This document shows positions 26,186 through 33,890 of a stretch of DNA of 64,000 nt, one piece after another. The notes beneath the pieces are model-generated. The model searched no databases, was not told the origin of the DNA, and saw nothing but the letters and a program-made list of their open reading frames with translations. Every line of letters begins with the position of its first letter. The first letter of the stretch is position 1. The translations under genes were made by a program, and so were the position numbers. The stretch covers positions 62,001 to 126,000 of the forward strand of contig DDTO01000008.1 in NCBI GenBank assembly GCA_002344135.1. Reading direction: 5' to 3'. Source of the DNA: Chthonomonas sp. UBA2362 (lineage in GTDB: Bacteria; Armatimonadota; Fimbriimonadia; Fimbriimonadales; Fimbriimonadaceae).

Positions 26186-26971
26186 TCAGCGGGACCCAAC
26201 TTGATCGGTCACCGCGATCTTCAGTCCGTCGAACGCGAGCGCGATGCCGGGCGGAAGTGCCGCATTGGTGACGTCGTGGTCGAAATCATGGCTGAGGTGG
26301 GTGAAGTACGTCTGCTCCGCACCGAGTTCCCTTGCGACTTCGATCGCCTTGTCCAGGTGAAAGTGGTTGGGATGGGGCTTGATTCGGACGGCGTCGAGGA
26401 TCAGCGTCCGCAATCCCGATAACCGCAGCCAAGACTCTTCGGGAATCTCGCTCACGTCGGTCACGTAGGCGAAGTCGCCCAGCCGCAGAGCCACCACGGT
26501 CATCTCGCCGTGAAGGACCATCATCGTCTCGATCGTCATCCCGCCTGCCACTAACGGGTCGGGAACGTCCCGGAGGTCGAAGCGAGGAACCTCGATCCCA
26601 TCGGGGAAGGGTCGAAAGGCGTAATCGAACACCCGCCGGATATCCGCCTGGGCTTCGGGCCGAGCATAGACCGGCATGTCGCGTTTCGATTTCAGGCAGA
26701 ACGATCGAAGGTCGTCCATTCCCATGATGTGGTCGGCGTGAGTGTGCGTGATCAGGACGGCATCGACCATTCCGATTCCTTCTCGAAGCAGTTGCAGGCG
26801 CAATTCGGGAGCGCAGTCCACGAGCAGGTTGCCCGAGGGACCCTGAAGCAGTAGGGAAGGCCGCGTTCGGTGGTTCTTTGCATTTGCCAGAAACTCGGGC
26901 GTATAGTCGACGCCGAGGGTGGGGACTCCGTTGCTCGTCCCCGAGCCGAGAACGATCGCGGTTGCCGTCAC
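26186..26971 (-). CDS. MBL-fold metal-dependent hydrolase (PhnP-like)
   Basis: 261 residues. The metallo-beta-lactamase motif THTHADH is at residues ~76-82, preceded by SNGVPTLGV and VDCAPELRLQLL as in PhnP/COG1235 proteins. HGEMTV, VTDVSEIPE and FTHLSHDFDHD supply the remaining metal ligands. PhnP relatives are cyclic phosphodiesterases; others in this group have unassigned esters. Start ATG overlaps the stop of the DnaA-N-like gene (ATGA). It lies next to, but opposite, the cREC-like gene; both families have been tied to cyclic phosphate chemistry, which may be coincidence. Confidence 0.9.
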   Translation of the reverse strand: MTATAIVLGSGTSNGVPTLGVDYTPEFLANAKNHRTRPSLLLQGPSGNLLVDCAPELRLQLLREGIGMVDAVLITHTHADHIMGMDDLRSFCLKSKRDMPVYARPEAQADIRRVFDYAFRPFPDGIEVPRFDLRDVPDPLVAGGMTIETMMVLHGEMTVVALRLGDFAYVTDVSEIPEESWLRLSGLRTLILDAVRIKPHPNHFHLDKAIEVARELGAEQTYFTHLSHDFDHDVTNAALPPGIALAFDGLKIAVTDQVGSR

Positions 26972-27573
26972 CGCCCGATCTTATCGCTTACCGCGAGCGC
27001 GACGAGGACACTCGGAACCTCCGAGTACTGCGACACCCTTTCCAGGCACCGAGCATAGTTGCGCTCGGCGAGATCGTCGTTGATCGGCATCGACTTGCGG
27101 GCTTCGACGATGAGGTCGATCGCCTCGACGAAGAACGAAGCGCGGTTCTGGGGCAGCGACTTATTGGGGACGGCGGCGTACTTGCGGGTCAGCTGCTCGT
27201 AGATCGTTTCCCAACTGGTGCGGGCCTGAATCTCCGCCATCTGGCGATTGATGGCCTGTTCCTGGAGCCTCCGCGCTTCCAAGTCTCGGCGTTTCTCGGT
27301 CTCCCAGTCGGTCATCGACGTGCCGTTGATCACGCGGAGTTTGACCTCTTGGCCAAGACGCGCCGACATCGCCTTCTCGATCAGCAGCCGAGTGGCCGGC
27401 AGCTTCAGGTGTCCGGCGAGGTCGGATTCTTCATGCGGGACCCCAAGAACGAAGACGTCGTCCTCGAGGATGACCGGCTTGGAGGTGTTCAACGCCGCCC
27501 AAACACCCACGCCGGTGACCCCGTTCCGGACCTCCGGCAGCGCCTCATTCCAGACCTGGGTCACGTCCGACAT
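26968..27573 (-). CDS. DnaA N-terminal-domain-like protein
   Basis: 201 residues. Residues ~4-95 resemble DnaA domain I: QVWNEALPEVRNGVTGVGVW, VILEDDVFVLGVP, IEKAMSARLGQEVKLRVI. This small KH-like domain mediates DnaA self-association and binding of DnaB or regulators. The rest is helical and charged, without an ATPase or DNA-binding domain, so it is not DnaA itself. It could compete with or recruit DnaA-type domains, or the fold may simply be reused. Start ATG has TAATCT 6 bases ahead, overlapping a TATAAT, and no ribosome site. Confidence 0.6.
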   Translation of the reverse strand: MSDVTQVWNEALPEVRNGVTGVGVWAALNTSKPVILEDDVFVLGVPHEESDLAGHLKLPATRLLIEKAMSARLGQEVKLRVINGTSMTDWETEKRRDLEARRLQEQAINRQMAEIQARTSWETIYEQLTRKYAAVPNKSLPQNRASFFVEAIDLIVEARKSMPINDDLAERNYARCLERVSQYSEVPSVLVALAVSDKIGR

Positions 27574-27579
27574 CGGGAG

Positions 27580-27587
27580 AGATTATA
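27580..27587 (-). promoter_or_regulatory. -10 element TATAATCT before the DnaA-N-like gene
   Basis: TAATCT ends 6 bases and TATAAT 8 bases before the ATG at 27573; the element straddles the stop of the neighbouring gene. Leaderless-type promoter. Confidence 0.5.
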
Positions 27588-28068
27588 GTACGGCGTCCTT
27601 CGGCGGTGCCGGGCGCGGGGTGAAGCTGGAAAGCCAGTCGCCCTCGTAGGTGACATCTCCCCACATCCCCTCACCGGAGGCGCAGAAGACGGGGAAGGCG
27701 GTCTCGAACTCTGCCTGCCGCCCGTCGGGAAAGAGGACTCGAACGTAGTAGCGCAGTTCGGGAATGTCGACATCTTCGATCGTGAACAGCATCTCGCCGA
27801 GCTGATTGATCCCGAAACGCGCCATGACCTGGACTCCGGTTGCCAGCTTCTTGTCGGCGGTCCGATCTTCGCGCAGCTTGGCATGACCGCTCGTCAGGCT
27901 CCAGGCGACGGCAATGAACCCAAGGAGATCGAGCAGCCCGCCGGCCAGAATCAGCGGGGTCCTGCCCCCGACGAAGCCGACGAGCAACAGGACTGCCCCG
28001 AAACCCATGCTGATGAGCCCGAACAGCATGAGCTTCCCCACGAACTCCTGCCTTTGTGGGTCCAGCAT
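27583..28068 (-). CDS. Small two-helix membrane protein, unknown function
   Basis: 161 residues. Two membrane helices (~13-30 and ~36-58) with GLISMGFGAVLLLVGFVGG and LILAGGLLDLLGFIAVAWSL, then a ~95-residue soluble domain with beta-strand alternation (GVQVMARFGINQLGEMLFTI, ELRYYVRVLFPDGRQ). No family recognised. It ends 10 bases before the DnaA-N-like gene, so the two could share a transcript, but a -10 box at the junction suggests separate control. CATAAT lies 5 bases before the ATG. Confidence 0.75.
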   Translation of the reverse strand: MLDPQRQEFVGKLMLFGLISMGFGAVLLLVGFVGGRTPLILAGGLLDLLGFIAVAWSLTSGHAKLREDRTADKKLATGVQVMARFGINQLGEMLFTIEDVDIPELRYYVRVLFPDGRQAEFETAFPVFCASGEGMWGDVTYEGDWLSSFTPRPAPPKDAVL

Positions 28069-28120
28069 GTCGAATTATGGGCCGATCGGAAAGTTACCGG
28101 TCTTTGGGACGGTTAGAGGG

Positions 28121-28137
28121 TTGGCATGGCAACTGCA
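28121..28137 (+). promoter_or_regulatory. Sigma-54 (-24/-12) promoter for the PEP-CTERM gene
   Basis: TTGGCATGGCAACTGCA matches the RpoN consensus YTGGCACGRNNNTTGCW except at two positions. GG (28123-28124) and GC (28135-28136) are 12 bases apart, as required. Predicted transcription start is about 28148, just before the GGAG ribosome site at 28151-28154. A GCAACT/AGTTGC inverted repeat (28129-28147) overlaps it. Confidence 0.6.
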
Positions 28138-28161
28138 AGGTAGTTGCGTCGGAGCATGCTT

Positions 28162-28818
28162 ATGACCAAACCTATCCTCGCATTGACGCTCGCAGCGTCG
28201 GTGGTGCCTGCCACCGCGCTGCCTACTCTCGACATTATCGGAACCGGCAAGGGCAAGAACACCAAGATCTCCCTCAACTTCGGCTCCGACTACGATTCGG
28301 TCTTCGCCGGCGAGCTCAATCTGGAACTGATCACCGGCATGGGGACGACCCAGTTTCGCGGCTTCTGCACGGACGCCGATCTTCGGGCGCCCGGTGGTTC
28401 CTGGGGTATCCAGATTCTCGACACGAACAGTCTCAACCCGTACGGCTCTCGGATCGCGTATCTCGTCAACAAGTACTTGCCCGGTATCACCGCCACGGGA
28501 ACGAACGACGAAGGCCGCGCCTTGCAACTGGCGATCTGGGAACTGTCCGAGGAGTCGAGCAATACGTTCGATCTAACCGGCGGTTCATTCCGAGCGAGCG
28601 AGACGAACGGAAACCCCCTCTCGGCGGCGACGCTGAACTGGACCCAAACCTATCTCGCCGATATGGGTAGCGGCGTGGGTCCGTTCTACGCATCGAACCT
28701 CAACTCCAACAACCGCCAGTTCAGCCAGAACATGGTGACCGCCGTGCCGGAGCCCGCGTCGATCGCCGCGATCGGCCTCGGCCTCGCAACCCTTTTGCGA
28801 CGCCGCCGGCGGCGCTAG
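28162..28818 (+). CDS. PEP-CTERM sorting domain protein
   Basis: 218 residues from the ATG at 28162. Signal peptide MTKPILALTLAASVVPATA, a beta-rich middle with one Cys (RGFCTDADL) and a C-terminal VPEPASIAAIGLGLATLLRRRRRR: the PEP motif, a membrane helix and an Arg tail. Exosortase cuts such tails and passes the protein to the surface, usually with exopolysaccharide. No exosortase gene is in the window. ATG 28162 is preferred over 28156 because GGAG at 28151-28154 gives a proper spacing of 7. See the sigma-54-type promoter upstream. Confidence 0.88.
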   Translation: MTKPILALTLAASVVPATALPTLDIIGTGKGKNTKISLNFGSDYDSVFAGELNLELITGMGTTQFRGFCTDADLRAPGGSWGIQILDTNSLNPYGSRIAYLVNKYLPGITATGTNDEGRALQLAIWELSEESSNTFDLTGGSFRASETNGNPLSAATLNWTQTYLADMGSGVGPFYASNLNSNNRQFSQNMVTAVPEPASIAAIGLGLATLLRRRRRR

Positions 28819-28841
28819 GGTCGACCCTTCATAATGGAGCC

Positions 28842-29480
28842 ATGACAACCGCTTGGGTCATGGCTCTTCTCGCGCTTGGACAGACGATCGACAGGCTCCC
28901 GACCGACGATGTGTGGGTCTATCCTCATGCCTCGGATGTCAAGGACGCCTATCTGAGAACGTGGGGAGCCAACGGGAAGGCCGTTGCCGGGAAGGACGAT
29001 GCCCTCGACGAGTTCTCGTATTCGTATCTCCGGTTCGATCTGACGGGCCTGCCCGAAGGGGTGCTGAAGGAAGCCAAGCTGATCCTGACCGCGACCGCCG
29101 ACCCTGGCTGGACCACGTCGGATCTCAAAGCGACTCCGATCCAGGCAAGGTTGGCCGCCGGCAACCTCGCGGAAAAGGACTGGTCTTACGACGCACTTGC
29201 CGCCAAGCTGTCGCCCTCCGAGGCCGCCGAGGCGGTGTTTGGAGTCTCGACGGCTGGACCCATCGAGAAGGGCAAGGAGCCGACGCTGACGATCGACCTC
29301 ATGCAAGGTCCAGCGAAGTTCGCCGACGCCTTCGGTGCGGCTCGAAAATCGGGCTTCGTGGTCTTCGCCCTGACGTCCGCGTTGAACCCCGCCGAAGTGG
29401 GTCGCACGGCGATTTACAAGTTCTATTCCAAGGACGGGCCCGAGAAGTTTCGGCCCGTGCTGCGGCTCGTCTTCGATTAA
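28842..29480 (+). CDS. Exported DNRLRE/CBM96-type domain protein
   Basis: 212 residues. Short signal-like N-terminus (WVMALLALGQ). The domain shows DDVWVYPHASDVKDAYLRT, SYLRFDLTGLPEGVLKEAKLIL, and FYSKDGPEKFRPVLRLVF at the end: the DNRLRE/CBM96 pattern of a beta-sandwich in which Y.RFDL..l....v..A.L.L is diagnostic. These modules occur in secreted adhesins and carbohydrate-binding proteins. Here it stands almost alone, so it may be a single-domain envelope or secreted protein. CATAAT ends 6 bases before the ATG, though GGAG overlaps that spacer. The stop TAA is shared in TTAA with convergent nuoG. Confidence 0.8.
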   Translation: MTTAWVMALLALGQTIDRLPTDDVWVYPHASDVKDAYLRTWGANGKAVAGKDDALDEFSYSYLRFDLTGLPEGVLKEAKLILTATADPGWTTSDLKATPIQARLAAGNLAEKDWSYDALAAKLSPSEAAEAVFGVSTAGPIEKGKEPTLTIDLMQGPAKFADAFGAARKSGFVVFALTSALNPAEVGRTAIYKFYSKDGPEKFRPVLRLVFD

Positions 29481-31672
29481 AGGCGAGTTCCTTCGTGCCC
29501 GAGTCGGTCGTAGCGGGCGACCTCGAACGCCGGGGCCACCCGTGCGATTTCTTCCATGATCTCCTCGGCGCTGAAGAACGGAGTCTGCGGTTGCGCCCGC
29601 AGCATGGCTTCGGCAAAAATGCGCCAGGCCGGCTTGGCGTCGCCAGCATCGGGGATTACCTGCCGCAGTCGCTGGACCCTTCGCTCCATGTTCGTGTACG
29701 TCCCGTCCTGCTCGGCGGGGCCTAGCATGGGGAGGATCACACTGGCGTATGAAGTGGCCTCGGTTTCGACGATGTCCTGGACGACCAAGAACTCAACGCC
29801 TTCGAGGGCTCGTTGAACAAGGTCGCGATCGGCGTGAAGGGCGAATGGATCGCAGCCGACCAGCCATAGGGCCTTGATGCGACCGTCGGCGCAGGCCCGC
29901 AGCAATTCGTGGGTCCCTAGACCTGGTTCCCTCGGGATCTCGATTCCCATCGTCCGACCGACCTCCGCCGCGGCTTCGGCGTCGGCGAGTGCCACTCCGC
30001 TCGGAAGGAGTTCGGGATGAATGCCGAGTTCGAGCGCGCCCTGGTCGTTCGCCCCAAGGGCGTAGAGATTGAACTCGGCGCGAAGGCACATGGCGAGTCC
30101 GGCAAGGTATTCGAGCGTGCCTTGGGCGTCGGCTACATCGAGCAGCCGGTGGGTCGTCACGATCGCCGCGTTCGGGCCGAGAATGTCGGCGGCTTCGCGG
30201 ATTCGATCTTCTGGAACACCGGTCGCAGAGGCAGCCGCGCTCGGCGAGTAGCGCTTCAAGTCCTCGCGGACAGGATCGGGAACGGTCGCCCTCCCGCTCT
30301 CCACCGCTGCCGCGAGAAGCCCACCAGCGAGGGCCATTTCCGTGCCAGGTCGATATCGCAGCACGAGGTGGGCGAACGAATCGGCGTCGGTGTCGCGGTC
30401 ACATGCGACGACCACCTTGGTCCCATTCTTGAACCACGCTTTGCGAAGGCGCAAGAAGAGGATCGGCTCCTCGTCGGCCAAAGAAGTACCGATAGCGAGG
30501 ACGGCCGATTTGTGCTCGAACGCCTCGATCGAGGTTGCAACGGTCGGCATCCCCATTTTGGACTCGAGTCGATCCGACGCTGCGGAGAGGTGCCGGGTCC
30601 ATCGGTGGTCGAGGTTGTTGCTTCTAAATACACCTCGGAACAGCTTCTGCAGGAGGTAGTACGACTCGTTCGAGACCATCGGCCCGGTGAGTGCCGCGAC
30701 CGCGTTTCCGCCGGGCTCGAACGCCTCCAAGATGGCGGCATACGCTTCGGCCCAGTTCGCGGTCCGAAGGGCATCTTCCTTCCGCAAGGCGGGCGCGAGC
30801 AACCGCTTCGGACTGTTGTAGAAGTCGTGGCCGAACTTGCCGCGATCGCAGGTCCACTCTTCGTTGACCGCCTCGTTGACGCGCCCGTTGAGCCGGACGA
30901 ACTTCCCGACGCGATAGTCGAACCAGACGCTGCAGCCGTTCGAGCAGACCGTGCAGATCGCCGGTTTCGTCTCGAGATCCCAGGGTCGCGCGCGAAACCG
31001 GTACTTGGTCGAAGTGAGCGCTCCGACCGGGCAGATCTCGATGACATTGCCGCTGAACTTGGATTCGAACTCGGTCAGTTGGAAGCTGGTCGGTTGCATG
31101 TTGGCGCCGCGGAAGCGGAACGCCAGCTGCGCATCCCCACTGATCTCTTCGGTGAAGCGGACACAGCGCCCGCACTGAATGCAGCGCTCTAGGTCGAGCG
31201 TGACGTATCGGCTCAGCGGGAACGCCTTGGGAAGGTGGCGCTTCAACTCGATGAATCGGCTCGTGGAGGGTCCGTAGAAGAGCGTGTTGTTCTGGAGCGG
31301 GCACTCGCCGCCGCGGTCACAGATCGGGCAGTCCAGCGGGTGGTTGATGAGCAGAAACTCGAGGACACCCCGTCTGTCCTTGTGGACGAGTTCGGTGTCC
31401 GTGTAAACGGCCATTCCTTCGCTTGCGGGTAGGGTGCAGCCGGCCTGAGGCTTGGGCATCTTGCGCACGCTTCCGTCGGGTTGCTTGAATCCCACCTCGA
31501 CGAGACACATGCGGCACATCCCGACCGGCTTCATCCGCGAGTGGTAGCAGAAGATCGGGATTTCGAGCCCGAGCCGCTTGACGGCGTCGACGATCAGTTC
31601 GCCCTTGGGGACCTCGATCTCGACGTCGTTGATCGAAATGGTGACCGTATCGGTGGTAGGTGCCGCTGCCAT
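29477..31672 (-). CDS. nuoG: NADH-quinone oxidoreductase subunit G
   Basis: 731 residues. NuoG carries iron-sulfur clusters in the peripheral arm of complex I. Visible in order: a ferredoxin-like 2Fe-2S site (Cys42, Cys53, Cys56, Cys79), the LDCPICDRGGECPLQ cluster binding region with the upstream HxxxC-type pattern, ERCIQCGRCVRF, and a molybdopterin oxidoreductase-like domain with its own CTVCSNGC cluster motif. The ATG at 31672 is chosen because AAGAGG precedes it; a longer frame would overlap the promoter of the EF-G gene. No other nuo gene is in the window, so this copy is detached from any nuo operon. Confidence 0.93.
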   Translation of the reverse strand: MAAAPTTDTVTISINDVEIEVPKGELIVDAVKRLGLEIPIFCYHSRMKPVGMCRMCLVEVGFKQPDGSVRKMPKPQAGCTLPASEGMAVYTDTELVHKDRRGVLEFLLINHPLDCPICDRGGECPLQNNTLFYGPSTSRFIELKRHLPKAFPLSRYVTLDLERCIQCGRCVRFTEEISGDAQLAFRFRGANMQPTSFQLTEFESKFSGNVIEICPVGALTSTKYRFRARPWDLETKPAICTVCSNGCSVWFDYRVGKFVRLNGRVNEAVNEEWTCDRGKFGHDFYNSPKRLLAPALRKEDALRTANWAEAYAAILEAFEPGGNAVAALTGPMVSNESYYLLQKLFRGVFRSNNLDHRWTRHLSAASDRLESKMGMPTVATSIEAFEHKSAVLAIGTSLADEEPILFLRLRKAWFKNGTKVVVACDRDTDADSFAHLVLRYRPGTEMALAGGLLAAAVESGRATVPDPVREDLKRYSPSAAASATGVPEDRIREAADILGPNAAIVTTHRLLDVADAQGTLEYLAGLAMCLRAEFNLYALGANDQGALELGIHPELLPSGVALADAEAAAEVGRTMGIEIPREPGLGTHELLRACADGRIKALWLVGCDPFALHADRDLVQRALEGVEFLVVQDIVETEATSYASVILPMLGPAEQDGTYTNMERRVQRLRQVIPDAGDAKPAWRIFAEAMLRAQPQTPFFSAEEIMEEIARVAPAFEVARYDRLGHEGTRL

Positions 31673-31779
31673 CGCGTGCCTCTTGTACCCGTTTTGAGGC
31701 CGAACCGGGGCGATGGTGACGCGCACCCATCGAGTCGCCCATCGGGCCGGACCCCGAAGCGAGATTCGCGGGGGACGGT

Positions 31780-31785
31780 TATAAT
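31780..31785 (+). promoter_or_regulatory. -10 box TATAAT of the EF-G paralogue
   Basis: Perfect TATAAT, 32 bases before the GTG at 31818, leaving room for a leader with CGGAG. No good -35 hexamer is seen 17 bases upstream. Confidence 0.5.
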
Positions 31786-31817
31786 CCTCGTTTACCTTTC
31801 CCAACGGAGCGAAGCGA

Positions 31818-33890
31818 GTGAAGCAATATCCAGCCGATAAGATCAGAAACGTTGCCATTGTCGGTCACGGCGGGTCGGGCAAGACGATGCTCGTCGAGCA
31901 TCTGCTCTACACCGCCGGAGCCATCGAGCGAGTCGGCACTGTCGACGCCGGCACCAGCCAAAGCGACCACGACCCGCTCGAAATTCGGCGCAAGATCAGC
32001 CTGAGCGCCAGCGTTCTGCCGATCGAGTGGCACGATCACAAGATCAACCTGATCGACGTGCCTGGCTACCCCGATTTCATCGGTGACCTACATGCGGTGG
32101 CCCAAGTCGTCGAGTCGATGATCATCGTCTGCGAGGCAAAGAAGGATATCGACGTCGGCTTCGATCTCGCCTGGGAAGTGGCCGAGAAGCACGGCCTGGC
32201 ACGATGCATCTTCGTCAACAAGCTCGAGCGTGATAACGCCGACTACGAGGGCCTGATTACGACGCTCCACGAGCGATACGGCAGCAAGATCGTCAACGTG
32301 CAGATTCCGATCGGCCACCAGGCCGCCTTTAGCGGGGTTCTCGACCTGCTCAACATGAAGGTCTATAAGGGCAAAGACCGAGGCGTCGAAATCGAGGATG
32401 CGCCCGCCGGATATCAGGAAGCCGCCCAGGAGCGACGCGAGAAAATGATGGATGCCGCCGCCGAAGGCGACGACGATCTGATGCTGAAGTACCTCGATGG
32501 GCAGCAGCTTACGACCGAAGAGATCGAGCACGGCCTCCTCGTCGGAACTGAGACCGGCCGCGTCGTGCCCGTGTTGCTGGGCTCGGCGTTGAGCGGCATC
32601 GGTGTGGCGACCCTCTTGGACCGGATCATTGGCGAGCTTCCGAGTCCCGTCGAGGTGCCCAAGACCTTCGATGGGAAAGCGTTTTCGCCCGACCCCAACG
32701 CTCCCCTCGCGGGCTATGTATTCAAGTCGACCGCCGACCCCTATGTGGGCAAGATCAACTACGTCCGCATCTTCCAAGGCACGCTCAAGGTGGACGACCA
32801 CGTTTGGAACGTGGTCAAGGAGAAGGATGAGCGGGTCCACAACCTTTTCTTCCCTCACGGCAAGGGTCAGGAGGCGGCGACCGTCGTCACTGCCGGCGAT
32901 ATCTGCGCGATCGCTAAACTGCAGGTGACAGGCACCTGCGATACGCTCTCGACGCAAAAGGACAAGATCGCCATTCCTCCGATCGACTTTCCCGAGCCGA
33001 TATACCGCATCGCCATCAAGCCGGTGAGCAAGCCCGATGAGGACAAACTCGGTCCGGCGCTCATGAAGCTCCTCGACGAGGATCCCACCTTACGATATGT
33101 CAGGGATGCGACGCTGCACCAGGAGATTCTCGAAGGAATGGGCGACATCCACCTCGACTCGGCCATCGAAAAACTAAAGGCCCGTTTCGGAGTGAACGTC
33201 ACCACCGACGAAGCCAAGGTGCCCTACAAGGAAACGATCCGGGCCGGCGCTAAGGCCCAGGGACGCCACAAGCGGCAGACCGGTGGCAAGGGACAGTTCG
33301 GCGATTGCTGGCTGGAACTGCAGCCACTCCCGCGAGGCGACGGTTTCTCGTTCGAGAACAAAGTCGTCGGCGGTGCGATTCCGAAGAACTTCATTCCGGC
33401 CGTCGAGAAGGGCGTTCGCGAGACCCTCGAGAAGGGATTCCTCGCTGGCTATCAGGTCGTCGATGTCAAGGCGACCGTTTACGATGGCTCGTACCACGAC
33501 GTCGACTCGAGCGAGCAAGCCTTCAAGCTCGCTGCCGCGATCGCATTCAGGTCGGCCGCTTCGAACGCGCAGCCGGTTATCCTCGAGCCGATCCTCCAAC
33601 TGGAGGTGGACGTGCCCGATGAGTGCGTGGGTGACGTCGTGGGAGACCTCAATGGTCGCCGCGGACGTCTTCAAGGGATGGACCCGCTATCGCCCGGCAA
33701 GACGCTGGTGCGAGCTCAGGTTCCGCTCGCGACGATGGGCAGGTACGCGCTCGACCTGCGCTCGATTACGAAGGGCAGGGGTCGATTCAAACAGACGTTC
33801 TCGCACTACGACGAACTTCCGCCGACCGACTCGCAGAACCTGATCAAGGAGTACGAGAAGCAGCGGGCCGCCCACGAGGACGATCACTAG
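31818..33890 (+). CDS. Elongation factor G-like translational GTPase (EF-G2 type)
   Basis: 690 residues. G1 is GHGGSGKT (residues 16-23), characteristic of the EF-G2-like paralogue rather than canonical fusA (AHIDAGKT). G3 is DVPGY (80-84) instead of DTPGH, so the catalytic His is replaced by Tyr, as known in this paralogue group. G4 is NKLE (134-137) instead of NKxD, which loses the Asp that usually selects guanine. Domains II-V follow with the domain IV pattern GKGQFGDCWLEL and YDGSYHDVDSSE. It probably acts on the ribosome, but not necessarily as the main translocase. Convergent with sbcC, sharing the stop CTAG. Confidence 0.93.
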   Translation: MKQYPADKIRNVAIVGHGGSGKTMLVEHLLYTAGAIERVGTVDAGTSQSDHDPLEIRRKISLSASVLPIEWHDHKINLIDVPGYPDFIGDLHAVAQVVESMIIVCEAKKDIDVGFDLAWEVAEKHGLARCIFVNKLERDNADYEGLITTLHERYGSKIVNVQIPIGHQAAFSGVLDLLNMKVYKGKDRGVEIEDAPAGYQEAAQERREKMMDAAAEGDDDLMLKYLDGQQLTTEEIEHGLLVGTETGRVVPVLLGSALSGIGVATLLDRIIGELPSPVEVPKTFDGKAFSPDPNAPLAGYVFKSTADPYVGKINYVRIFQGTLKVDDHVWNVVKEKDERVHNLFFPHGKGQEAATVVTAGDICAIAKLQVTGTCDTLSTQKDKIAIPPIDFPEPIYRIAIKPVSKPDEDKLGPALMKLLDEDPTLRYVRDATLHQEILEGMGDIHLDSAIEKLKARFGVNVTTDEAKVPYKETIRAGAKAQGRHKRQTGGKGQFGDCWLELQPLPRGDGFSFENKVVGGAIPKNFIPAVEKGVRETLEKGFLAGYQVVDVKATVYDGSYHDVDSSEQAFKLAAAIAFRSAASNAQPVILEPILQLEVDVPDECVGDVVGDLNGRRGRLQGMDPLSPGKTLVRAQVPLATMGRYALDLRSITKGRGRFKQTFSHYDELPPTDSQNLIKEYEKQRAAHEDDH

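Noticed and set aside
31673..31858. 62-residue N-terminal extension of nuoG
   Set aside because: It overlaps the start and promoter of the EF-G gene, while a good ribosome site precedes the internal ATG at 31672.
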